From CAYLJJ01 sp964384025 (GTDB lineage: Bacteria > Myxococcota_A > Bradymonadia > UBA7976 > UBA1532), in contig CAYLJJ010000067.1 in assembly GCA_964384025.1 (NCBI GenBank), positions 1 through 38,880 of the forward strand: DNA of 38,880 nucleotides, given 5' to 3'. The position numbers and the translations under genes were made by a program. The first letter of the stretch is position 1; every line of letters starts with the position of its first letter. Below the pieces are notes generated by a model that did not search any database, had not been told where the DNA came from, and saw nothing but the letters and a program-made list of their open reading frames with translations. This document shows positions 25,801-33,356 of this stretch, piece after piece.

Positions 25801-26027
25801 AGCAGCGCCAAAGCTCCTCTCTTCGTTTGATGGATAACCTGTCGCGCTTCCGGGATAACTTCACCAGTAACCGCCTGTTTGCTGTCCATCAGATCTTGAT
25901 CATGGAGCGGATCCTTGATGTCTCCGGAGACAGGGTGGAGTACGCGAGTCGCCGCCTTCAACGCTGGCTTGAGCTGGAAGAGCAGGCGATTCGGAGACAG
26001 ATTTTAAAGGATTGGAGAGCGGGATGA
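22851..26027 (+). CDS. 1058-residue unknown protein of the MoxR/vWA ternary-like operon
   Basis: No named domain recognised. Three parts can be seen. Residues 1-410 are a mixed alpha/beta region, with a helical unit near 270-345 (HSPGGLFYLLREQIREG) and a run of strands around 350-385. Residues about 414-447 are a Pro-rich, strongly basic hinge (a run of Pro, then KKRRRAPPPK). From 450 to 1058 the protein is a long helical solenoid with TPR-like spacing (for example TWSELGLALEQMGISDDAAVCLEAALFYG). There is no signal peptide or membrane segment. It is likely the large scaffold or effector-recruiting component that works with the ATPase and vWA protein encoded next. The start ATG overlaps the previous stop; the stop overlaps the MoxR start at 26024. 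Confidence 0.85.
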   Translation: MIYGLLLQDPPRDLSWLLKILGRQPTLLSQPWWSLSLPNEAAFIATEGLEPGADLPLKGLLLEGSWGHLEGDETRYPLRWSSQLFEAIPPHPLFGEPEADQICFLGEAEAPELRCLVERLLRLERGDVQISQWSAEEGSQVALFIEQPPLYLLLRARDELGPVRAFARYQESQLWLEWGYHHPLAEILASLLEHQLLVNRRGQWIHPPKESPTKPLHDALQANLPAPRHRLSALPLTARFQIQLRLEASKHKQPELWILEPQHLLFLEDFLQHAEERQLSQLRLGRYHSPGGLFYLLREQIREGRVALGARLSEHLEILGHVRVAGTDGLFIPQGQRLAPNLRNDVLRELLGLERFPLVVVDEQQGDLQIFQLENPPSEPIRRWVDYILTDRRHLLEAFLEESIFHVQGLSLPQPKPQKRTPPPPPPSPRSKKRRRAPPPKSSQRENSTDRALKAAQAIIRDLQPQILEGGCDEPTTWSELGLALEQMGISDDAAVCLEAALFYGADEQALRERLAKLRATILGLREEEGSLFDQLAEESPNTTRLAYIGARFLADLQGGRPIIEELFLATRRLFSQTELPSSARLLWMSLSAPPRRSGDRLELTRCKELSLGRLNLNGLKAALNVPRFVRLATSLEEEEVEGKQGQNLSGLLELWVELEPRLEELEVQSTFYRALFAVAFHRAGGRTQARQLTEMVEEELPVHDAPVRAALQLYLGLISLSGVEKPEEERQQLLEAQLNTLNSKEQRLLQVLLKRSPWFGGSFSPGLGALQLSLRLRRGLEDLGREQVLRFIESLFQGQRYFEEEIQEGCRQSLEFCIETGDENLLFAAIKRIHGGSAQLKTPHRRAALLGQTIRGATILEHNALIDQALEECSLLVPQVPRLGELIRAIEPAMGALRRFGGEESALRFLDALQRAGEQGIHRERHKLLAYNIDALHLLGQTERSAQLLEILLDRILNESMDHVARYEAGAATLESLRSWPHEQRQSSSLRLMDNLSRFRDNFTSNRLFAVHQILIMERILDVSGDRVEYASRRLQRWLELEEQAIRRQILKDWRAG

Positions 26028-27010
26028 GGGCATTAGGCCGAGATGAACTTGAGGATCGCATCGATGGGATCCGGGAGCGGATCAACGCCCACGCCCGCGC
26101 TCTAGATGGCTGGTTTGTTGGCCGTGGAGAGCAGATCAACTTGGCGACTCTCTGCGCTGCGGTGGGAGAGCCCCTGCTCCTGGTAGGCCCTCCAGGGACC
26201 GCCAAGAGTGATCTGATCATCCGCTTTGTAGAGGCGATCGGTCTGGGAGAGGGAGACTACTTTGAGTATATGCTCACCCAGTTCACCGAGCCCAGCGAGA
26301 TCCTGGGTCCCATCGATATCATCCAACTCAAGGAGGGGCGTTTCCGTCGCCGAACAGCAGGGATGCTGCCTGAGGCCCGTGTGGTCTTCCTGGATGAGAT
26401 CTTTAAATCCAACAGCGCGATCCTCAACACCCTTCTCACCATCCTCAACGAGCGCAAGTTCTATCAGGATGGCGAGCCCTGTCCAGTTGCTATGGAGATG
26501 CTCTTTGCGGCCACCAACGAGATCCCAGAGCAGGCGGAGTTGGCTGCTTTGGCAGATCGCTTTGTCCTCAAAGCGGAGACCCTCTCTGTTCAAGAGCGCT
26601 TCTTCAAAGAGTTGATGCAGTCGGGGTTACGAGGAGAGGCGCTGAAGGCGACCGGGCGTAAGCCCTGGGCTCCCGGCCCTGCAAAATTAGAGGACTTCCT
26701 AAACTTCAGGCGCTATCTCCAGCTGAGCTTGGCGGAGGAGAGTGAGCGGGAACGCCAATACTGGTTTCCCCAAGCGCCCTTCGCTGAGTTTCGCCGCATC
26801 ATTCGAGTCCTGGAGGTGGAGGACAAGATCTATCTGAGTGATCGCAAGGTGGTGAAGCTCTACAAATTAATCCGTGCGCGAGCCTTCCTCGTTCATGGTG
26901 GCGCAGTGCAGCGTGAGGATCTCCGTCTGTTGGCCTATTCAGCCAATAAAAAACATGAGCTGAGTGTGGTCTCAGAGAAGATCAAGCGCTTATTGGGCCT
27001 GGACTCTTGA
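26024..27010 (+). CDS. RavA-like MoxR AAA+ ATPase of the ternary-like operon
   Basis: A 328-residue AAA+ protein. Walker A is GPPGTAKS at 55-62. Walker B is VVFLDEIF with D124 and E125. The insert TQFTEPSEILGPIDI and the NERKFYQDG and ATNEIPEQAELAALADRF segments place it in the RavA/MoxR group that pairs with ViaA-like vWA proteins. The C-terminal lid has RKVVKLYKLIRARAFL. The ATG at 26024 is preferred over the TTG at 26012, because GGAG lies seven bases upstream and the ATG overlaps the preceding stop as ATGA. The stop overlaps the next start (TTGA). It is clearly divergent from the two other MoxR proteins here. Confidence 0.93.
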   Translation: MRALGRDELEDRIDGIRERINAHARALDGWFVGRGEQINLATLCAAVGEPLLLVGPPGTAKSDLIIRFVEAIGLGEGDYFEYMLTQFTEPSEILGPIDIIQLKEGRFRRRTAGMLPEARVVFLDEIFKSNSAILNTLLTILNERKFYQDGEPCPVAMEMLFAATNEIPEQAELAALADRFVLKAETLSVQERFFKELMQSGLRGEALKATGRKPWAPGPAKLEDFLNFRRYLQLSLAEESERERQYWFPQAPFAEFRRIIRVLEVEDKIYLSDRKVVKLYKLIRARAFLVHGGAVQREDLRLLAYSANKKHELSVVSEKIKRLLGLDS

Positions 27011-28410
27011 TCCTCAGCGAGGAGAGCCTGAGCCCTGCCCTGCGCGCCTCTCTTTACTGGTTGGGGATTCTAGAGGAAACTGAGGGCTCCGCTCCTAAAG
27101 CCCTGGGTTGGCTTCAGGCTCTCTGGGCTCTAGGCGCTGATCATCTCCCGCTGGGTTTAACCCACGATCTGGGCTTCCTGTTGCTGCGGGGTGAAGCGGT
27201 GCGGATGTACTCATCGCGTCACCTGGGAGATTGGACACGGGAGGAGCGGGTGCAGCGTCTCCGCTATGAGGACAGTCTCTTAGGACGCTGGCTCTTGGAT
27301 GAGGGGATCAAGACCGCCTCACTGATCATCCGAGCGCTCCCTGAGAAGCTTCGAGAGGCTGCCCTGATTCATGCCATCGATCTGATCCTCACCAAACCCC
27401 TCTTAGCCCTGGAGTTGCCGGAAGGAAACACTGCCCTCCTGAGACGAGAGGGAGCGGGCTGGCTGGAGCCCATCAGCGATCTTCCTTGGGAGATGGAGCT
27501 GGATCCCGCCTGGAAGAAGTTTGCGGGGGAGAGCTTGGAGCGCTGTATAGAACCTCTAAAGGGCAGCCCACTCAGGGAGCGGGATCTTTGGGAACTGGAG
27601 CATTTCGCTGAGCTGCCCTCTGAGTCTGCCCGCTTAGCCCTGCGCCAGCTCCATGCTCTGAAAGAGTCGGTCGGCTCCATCTCCCGCGCTCGAGCGATCC
27701 AGATGGAGCGACGCGCTGAGATCCCCAGCACAAACGAGGAGTCGGGAGAGTTTCCAGCAGGGGGCTTTAATGCCCTGAGCACTCGGGGGCGCATGGAGAA
27801 CTTAGTGCGCAGCGAGATCGCCTATGTTGACGCCCCACTGGGAGAGCTTCCCTTTGATCTCTTTGACCTTCGTTTTCTTCTGGGGGAGCTGCTTTACTAC
27901 ACCCGCGACGAGAGCCCACTCCTAGATGCCCAGAGGAATTTTACCTTCTTGATCGACCGCCCCTCGACATTCCGGCAAAAGCAACCTGAGTTTCCTGCTC
28001 AAGATCTGCTGCTGCTGGAGGGTTTTCTCTTGGCTCTCAAAGCAGATTTAGAGAGTATCTTTGGCCCAAGCGCCTTGAAGATGCTCTGGATTTGGCGCTG
28101 CGTTGATGTTGAAGATGAAGGGGTGGCTCAAGAGGAGATGAGGCTCCTGAGCCTGAGCCTCTCGGCGGAGCTGGCCCATAGACGCCTGCGCTTGGAGCTG
28201 CTGAGAGAGGAGGAGTTTCCCGCTCGGGCCCTGGTCATTTCCCCAAATCTTCCACCCAGGGGGCCTCGATTGGGTCCCTGGTTGCGAATCGAGGGCAGCT
28301 CTTGGAGACTCTCTCAGAATGGAAAGTGGAGTGAGCTGGAGGTCCTGAAACCCAGGCTCTTGTTGGACGCTTTGTTGGAAGCCCTACTGAAACCGAGAGA
28401 ACAGAGGTGA
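27007..28410 (+). CDS. Degenerate vWA protein of the MoxR ternary-like operon
   Basis: A 467-residue protein. The N-terminal 240 residues are helical with no known motif. Then comes GGFNALSTRGRMENLVRSEIAYVD and FDLFDLRFLLGELLYYTRDE (about residues 255-305), a block I associate with the vWA partners of MoxR ternary systems. The first vWA strand follows as NFTFLIDRPST. Here the MIDAS motif DxSxS is replaced by D317-R-P-S-T, so metal binding as in normal vWA domains is unlikely. The remaining Rossmann-like strands are present (LKMLWIWRCVD, ARALVISP). It starts at TTG 27007, overlapping the ATPase stop, with no strong ribosome site, so translational coupling is likely. Confidence 0.75.
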   Translation: MILSEESLSPALRASLYWLGILEETEGSAPKALGWLQALWALGADHLPLGLTHDLGFLLLRGEAVRMYSSRHLGDWTREERVQRLRYEDSLLGRWLLDEGIKTASLIIRALPEKLREAALIHAIDLILTKPLLALELPEGNTALLRREGAGWLEPISDLPWEMELDPAWKKFAGESLERCIEPLKGSPLRERDLWELEHFAELPSESARLALRQLHALKESVGSISRARAIQMERRAEIPSTNEESGEFPAGGFNALSTRGRMENLVRSEIAYVDAPLGELPFDLFDLRFLLGELLYYTRDESPLLDAQRNFTFLIDRPSTFRQKQPEFPAQDLLLLEGFLLALKADLESIFGPSALKMLWIWRCVDVEDEGVAQEEMRLLSLSLSAELAHRRLRLELLREEEFPARALVISPNLPPRGPRLGPWLRIEGSSWRLSQNGKWSELEVLKPRLLLDALLEALLKPREQR

Positions 28411-28417
28411 GAGTCAA

Positions 28418-30689
28418 ATGACGGTCAGGACCGGAACACTTGAGGCCCTCAAACTCTTCAAAGTCTTTCGTAGCGTGTTGGAGCGAAAGATCAGTGGTGA
28501 ACTCAAGCTCCAGGGTCCAAAGGGCTCGATCAGCACCTCCTTTTTTCATGGCCAGCCCTGCCGAATCAAAGCGGAGGGGATGGAGCAAGCCCTGCTTCGG
28601 GGCCTCGTAGAGGGGGGCTTGATCTCCTCCACAGAGCGTTTGGAGTTAGAGCAGCTGCCTCTCCTCTCTATGGAGGCTCAGTTGATCGAGAGAGGTTTGG
28701 TGGCCCAGCGACGCTTACTCAACGTTAAGCTGCGTATCTCTCAATTGCAGCTCCTCCAAGCCTTTGCCTGGGAGGAGGGCAGCTATAGCTTTGAGGAGCT
28801 ATCGCTGGAGACTGAAACGGAACTTCTCGATCCCATCTCCGTCCTCGTTGAAGCTGCTGCTCGAAGTCTCTCAGAGACGCAAGTTAATCGTTTTATATCC
28901 GCCTACCTCCAGCAGCATATTCTTCCTGATCTTCGCTTAGAGAGCGGCGCTCGAGCTTATGATCACCTCTTCCCTCCTCCCAACCTGCGGACGCAGCTTC
29001 GAAAGGCGATCACCCTGAAAGCAGCCTGTGGTCTGGTGGGTCAATCCGCGCGCTGTCGTCGGGAGATCTGTGCCATGGTGGTGGCAGGGTTAGCGCGTTT
29101 TCAGATGCCTGGGCAAGAGGGACAGCGACCACGCCCCGCTTCCTCGACTCAGCGAACTTTCTCTCAGCCTCCTCCTCCCAGGCCACCATCCACAGGAGCC
29201 CCAGCGCCCAGACCAGCTTCTGTCCCAAGGGGGACCCCAGCACCCAGACAGGCCTCTGTCCCAAGGGGGACCCCAGCACCCAGACAGGCCTCTGTCCCAA
29301 GGGGGACCCNNNNNNNNNNNNNNNNNNNNNNNNNNNNNNNNNNNNNNNNNNNNNNNNNNNNNNNNNNNNNNNNNNNNNNNNNNNNNNNNNNNNNNNNNNN
29401 NNNNNNNNNCAGCACCCAGACAGGCCCCTGTCCCAAGAGGGACCCCAGCACCTAGGCAAGTCTCAGCTTCAAGGGGAACCTCGGCGTCCAAACAATCTAA
29501 AATCCCCGCTCCTGAGATGAGAGGAGTGAGGCCCAGCGCCCCTCCTAAGCCAACCATGAGGGGTCGCTCTCTCAGACCTGAGATCAAGATGCGGGGCCAA
29601 TCTGCTCAAACTCCTCCAACACGAGCAACCAGCGTCGCTCCTCAGCCCAAGAGCCGAGAACCCAGCGCCGAAGCGGTCAGCGTTGCCTCTAAGCCCAAGA
29701 GTTCTCGTGCTCAAAGCAGCGTTTCAAAGAGCCGCTCAGGCGCACAGGCTCGCAGGACTCAATCCAGCACAGCCCCTGAAGCACGGCGCAGTAGAGGCAC
29801 TGGAGTCGCCGCCAAGAGAGCCCCAAAGAAAGTCTCAAGGAGGCCCCAGAGCACGCCAGCCTCCCGAGCCGCTCGCAAACAACGCGAGGCTCAGGCAAAA
29901 GAGAAAAGGAGGGCTCAAAAGAAGCCTATCACTCAAAAAATCCAGGGGCTCATCGCTGAGGCTCAGGCCCTTATCCCGCTGCTGAAGGAGAAGACTCACT
30001 ATGAGCTGCTTGAGCTGTCTGAAGAGTGCAGTGAGCAGGAGATCCGCCTTGCCTTCAGGCAGAAAGCGCGGCTCTTCCATGTAGATCGTTTCAAGCGTTT
30101 CAATATCGATGATGAGATCCTCCAAAACCTCCAGGAAGTCTTTATAGCCTATAATCGTGCTCATGAGATCCTCAGCCATGAAGAGCGGAGAGCGGAGTAT
30201 GATGCCGCTCGAAGCGCAGGTGGAGATGTCAAAGGGGTGCTCAAAGAGACCCGTGTTGAGGATGTTTTTCTGGCAGAGAAGTTGGTGAGAGAGGGGATCA
30301 CCTTCATCAGAAACAACCGTGGAGACATCGCCTGGGAGCGTTTTAAGGAGGCATTGAAGATCACCCCTGACGATCATCTCGCCCAGGCGGGAGAAGCATA
30401 CGCTGAATTTTTCAAGGTCCACAGCCGGGGTCGCTCTCCTCAGATCCTCGTCAAAGCCAGAGAGCGTCTCGAAGAGATCACCGCAGAGTTCAGCAGCAGA
30501 GAAGAGCCTTTCCTCTATCTTGGGCGGGTTTATCGAATCTCTGAAGATCTCTCAGCTGCGGAGAGTTCATTTTTAAAGGCCCTAGAGCTTAACCCGCATT
30601 GCGCAGAAGCCAGAAGCGAGCTAAGACACATCCAACGCAAACTGAAGGGCCCCAAGAGGAGCCGCTTTGGTCTGGGTCCCAAGAGATAG
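28418..30689 (+). CDS. PATAN (DUF4388) - repeat linker - J domain - TPR protein, split by an assembly gap
   Basis: ATG 28418 follows the vWA gene by 7 bp with GAGGTGAG upstream. Residues 1-210 are a PATAN/DUF4388 module. A Pro/Arg linker follows, built of 12-residue repeats (APRQASVPRGTP), interrupted by 100 N. After the gap the open frame appears in another phase, but the repeats resume exactly, so this is one gene: without the N run it has 724 codons, plus 12 for every missing repeat. Next come a basic disordered region, a J domain (HYELLELSEECSEQEIRLAF to EERRAEYD) and two TPR-like units. The J-domain HPD motif is HVD, so Hsp70 stimulation may be lost. It is probably an adaptor in the operon's assembly. 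Confidence 0.85.
29201..29480 (+). repeat. 36-bp coding tandem repeat spanning the N gap
   Basis: Units of 36 bp begin at 29201, 29237, 29273 and 29309, and resume after the gap (partial unit 29410-29444, then 29445-29480). They encode APRQASVPRGTP-like blocks. The repeat phase is continuous if the true missing length is a multiple of 36, which also restores the reading frame. The array is the likely cause of the assembly break. Confidence 0.9.
29310..29409. other. Assembly gap (100 N)
   Basis: Exactly 100 unknown bases, the conventional length for a gap of unknown size. It lies inside the 36-bp repeat array. Confidence 0.99.
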
Positions 30690-30717
30690 AGATCAGGCAG
30701 AGTTGAGGCCTGAACCG

Positions 30718-32025
30718 ATGAAATGGAAAGCTGCAAATAAAACCGTGGAGCGCCAAGAAGAGAACAGAGGCTATCTGAGGATCGATGAGAGTGGGCGTTC
30801 GCTGATCTTGGGAGGGGGCCTCAGGCGTCAACTCCAAGGGCTGGTGGGCTGCTACACATATCTCTCCTCAGAGCAGGATGGCCTCTATTTCCAAAAATCA
30901 AACTCTGTTCCCAACCTGGATGAGTTTACTGAACCTATCATTTTGCAAGGGAATATCGCGGCTCTTGAATCCCCCGTTGAGGTTATCAACTTTATCAGCT
31001 CTTCTCGGCTCTCTGGAAACCTGATCTTTCTCTCCCAGAAGACTCGCAAATGTCTCTATTTCTCTGGTGGAGAGGTGAGAGCGGCTTCTTCAAATCAGGT
31101 CGAAGATCGCCTTGGGGAGAGTATGTACCGCTTTGGGGCCCTCAGTCGGGAGCAGCTGGAGCGCTCTCTAGCCGAGAGCCGTCGGATCCGTCGCCCCCTG
31201 GGCAACTATCTGCTGGATCGTGGCTTGGTGACTCAAAAAGATCTCTATGTCCACGTTCGCCGACAGGTTGAGGAGATCTTCTACTCTATCCTGCGCATCC
31301 AGGAGGGAGACTTTATCCTCACCAAGCTGGATACGGAGGCTTTCTCCAGCCCCCTCTCCTTGAGCACGCAGTCGCTCTTGATGGAGGGTCTTAGACGCAT
31401 CGATGAGATGGCTCTCTTTAGGCAATCTCTCCCTGACGCTCAGGTCAAAGTGGTGGCTACGGGGCGCTCTCACGCTAAGGAGCTGAACAGCAATCAGAAG
31501 CATATCCTGCGACTGCTGCGCGCTCCTTTGAGCCTTGGTGAGCTGACTCAGCAGCTCCGCATTGGAGAGTTCGCTACGCTTAAGCTGCTTTATGCGCTGA
31601 TCAAGTCGGGTCTAATTAAGGTCGTCAAGCTCTTGGAAGAGGTCCCACTCCAAGCAGAAGACGCGATGTCTGAAGTCGCGGGGACGGTTGACACTTTTAA
31701 CTCTGTCTTTGGGCGTATCTATCAAGCCATCGCTCAACATGGAAAAGAGGACGCCCTCGAACAGGGCCTAGAGACCTTTCTTCAGTTCTATGGTTTCGTA
31801 GAACTATTCCAGGGAGTGCGTTTTGACCGTGAGGGGCACCTTAACAAGGCACGGCTTTTGGAGAACCTTCAGCAAAACCCTGTAGACAATCGTGTCAGTT
31901 TCCTCTCTCAAGCTCTCAATGAACTGCTCTTTTTTGAGATGTTCGCGGCTCGAGAGTGGTTGGAGACCGAAGAGCAGCAAGCACTCCAGAAGATCATCAA
32001 TCAGCTCTTCGTCGAGATTGGATAG
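30718..32025 (+). CDS. PATAN (DUF4388) domain protein
   Basis: A 435-residue soluble protein. ATG 30718 is used because GAGG lies about nine bases upstream; an in-frame start at 30667 would overlap the preceding gene. Residues about 75-215 are a typical DUF4388/PATAN module: LESPVEVINFISSSRLSGNLIFL, LYFSGGEVRAASS, LGNYLLDRGLVTQ and EIFYSILRIQEGDFIL. A winged-helix-like segment follows (KHILRLLRAPLSLGELTQQLRIGEFATLKLLYALIKSGLI), then a helical C-terminus. PATAN domains in deltaproteobacteria are adaptors linking signalling to polarity, motility or gene control. The N-terminal 60 residues are unassigned. The gene is 28 bp after the PATAN-DnaJ gene and 4 bp before the Thg1 gene. Confidence 0.88.
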   Translation: MKWKAANKTVERQEENRGYLRIDESGRSLILGGGLRRQLQGLVGCYTYLSSEQDGLYFQKSNSVPNLDEFTEPIILQGNIAALESPVEVINFISSSRLSGNLIFLSQKTRKCLYFSGGEVRAASSNQVEDRLGESMYRFGALSREQLERSLAESRRIRRPLGNYLLDRGLVTQKDLYVHVRRQVEEIFYSILRIQEGDFILTKLDTEAFSSPLSLSTQSLLMEGLRRIDEMALFRQSLPDAQVKVVATGRSHAKELNSNQKHILRLLRAPLSLGELTQQLRIGEFATLKLLYALIKSGLIKVVKLLEEVPLQAEDAMSEVAGTVDTFNSVFGRIYQAIAQHGKEDALEQGLETFLQFYGFVELFQGVRFDREGHLNKARLLENLQQNPVDNRVSFLSQALNELLFFEMFAAREWLETEEQQALQKIINQLFVEIG

Positions 32026-32029
32026 AAAG

Positions 32030-32854
32030 ATGGGAGACTCCACACAGATCGGTGACCGGATGAAGCTTTATGAGGGTCAGGAGGGGCGACGCCGAGTGCT
32101 GCCTCTCCTGCCTGTCTTGGCGCGCCTGGATGGCAAAGCCTTTCATAGCTTCTGTCGAGGTCTTGACCGCCCCTTTGACGAGGGCTTCTCCAAGTTGATG
32201 AGAGCCACAACTGAGCACTTGGTCAAAGAGAGCAACGCCATCATCGGCTATACTCAATCGGATGAGATCAGCCTGCTGTGGCACTCTCGGGAGATCAAGA
32301 GCCAGATCTTTATGGATGGTCGCCTGCAGAAGATGGTCTCTATCCTAGCCGCGATGGCCACTGCCTACTTTAACCGCCGCCTGCCTGAGCTGCTGCCTCA
32401 GAAGGCGAACAGCCTGCCTCTCTTTGACTGTCGAGTCTGGACTGTTCCCAACCGGGAGGAGGCGGTCAATACTCTTATCTGGAGAGAGCAGGACGCCACC
32501 CGCAACAGCATCATCATGGCAGCTCAAGCAGAGTTCAGTCATAAAGAGTTGCATAAAACCTCGACCAAGCAGATGCAGGAGATGCTCTGGCAAGAGCGGC
32601 AGGTCAACTGGAACGACTATCCCAGACGCTTTAAGCGAGGGAGCTATATCCGCAAGCGGCGTGTTCAGCGCCCCTTCAGCATCCAAGAGCTTGAGCAGCT
32701 TCCTGAGAAGCATGCTGCCCGCAAGGATCCAAAGCTCATCGTCGAACGCTGGCAGATCCAAGAGGAGGAGTTCCCGATTTTGAGCCGGATCACCAACCGG
32801 GTAGCGGTTATCTTTGAGGGGGCTGAGCCGGTGCTGCGATCTGAGGATGCTTGA
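32030..32854 (+). CDS. thg1: Thg1-type tRNA(His) guanylyltransferase / 3'-5' RNA polymerase
   Basis: A 274-residue Thg1-family enzyme, which adds nucleotides to the 5' end of tRNA in the reverse (3'-5') direction. The N-terminal IGDRMKLYE precedes the palm motif RLDGKAFHSF, with metal ligands D34 and G35. The second metal motif is YTQSDEISLLW with D78. The eukaryotic HINNLYN signature is absent; DATRNSI is at the corresponding place, as in bacterial and archaeal Thg1-like proteins that repair 5'-truncated tRNAs. NWNDYPRRFKRGSYI closes the domain. ATG 32030 is four bases after the PATAN gene and keeps the family's N-terminal motif. It overlaps the DUF523 gene by 8 bp. The operon setting points to RNA end repair rather than routine tRNA-His maturation. 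Confidence 0.92.
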   Translation: MGDSTQIGDRMKLYEGQEGRRRVLPLLPVLARLDGKAFHSFCRGLDRPFDEGFSKLMRATTEHLVKESNAIIGYTQSDEISLLWHSREIKSQIFMDGRLQKMVSILAAMATAYFNRRLPELLPQKANSLPLFDCRVWTVPNREEAVNTLIWREQDATRNSIIMAAQAEFSHKELHKTSTKQMQEMLWQERQVNWNDYPRRFKRGSYIRKRRVQRPFSIQELEQLPEKHAARKDPKLIVERWQIQEEEFPILSRITNRVAVIFEGAEPVLRSEDA

Positions 32855-33356
32855 AAAGCCGCGCGTGGGTGTCTCTGCTTGCCTCCTGGGTCAAAAGGTT
32901 CGTTATGATGGCGGCCATAAAGAGCATCTCTGGTTGATCAACATCCTGGCGCCTCACGTAGAGTGGATCCCAGTCTGTCCTGAGATGGAGCTGGGCCTGC
33001 CTGCTCCACGATCGACCCTGCGCCTCATCCGAGGAGAGGAGGGAGAGGTTCGACTCTATATGCCGGAGAGCCAGGAAGATCACAGCGAAGCGATGCGGGC
33101 CTATGCAGCTGCGCGGGTTGAGGTCCTGGCTTCAGAGGGGCTCTGTGTCTATATTCTCAAGTCCAATTCTCCCTCCTGTGGCCTCAAAGGGCTCAAGATC
33201 TATGAGAGGGATGGCGGCATCAGTCATGATGGACAGGGGCTCTTTGCCGAGGCCCTGCGTCAGCGCCTCCCTGAGCTGCTTCTGAATGAAGAGAGGGACC
33301 TTGATGATTTGAAAAATCGGGGAAAGCTACTACGACAGATTTTAGGAGAAACATGA
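32847..33356 (+). CDS. DUF523 (YbbK-type) protein
   Basis: A 169-residue protein starting at ATG 32847, within the Thg1 gene's end. It has the DUF523 hallmarks: VSACLLGQKVRYDGGHK near the N-terminus, VCPEMELGLPAPR, and the LKSNSPSCG motif. The conserved Cys residues of these motifs suggest a thiol or metal site. No function is established for the family that I know of; some members are fused to or encoded near tRNA- or RNA-related genes. It lacks signal and membrane segments. The stop overlaps the next ATG as ATGA, so it is in the same transcript. Confidence 0.9.
   Translation: MLEKPRVGVSACLLGQKVRYDGGHKEHLWLINILAPHVEWIPVCPEMELGLPAPRSTLRLIRGEEGEVRLYMPESQEDHSEAMRAYAAARVEVLASEGLCVYILKSNSPSCGLKGLKIYERDGGISHDGQGLFAEALRQRLPELLLNEERDLDDLKNRGKLLRQILGET

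Noticed and set aside
29517..30689. Separate DnaJ gene starting at ATG 29517
   Set aside because: The repeat-linker reading frame continues upstream of this ATG to the N gap and matches the frame before the gap, so it is the C-terminal part of the 28418 gene.
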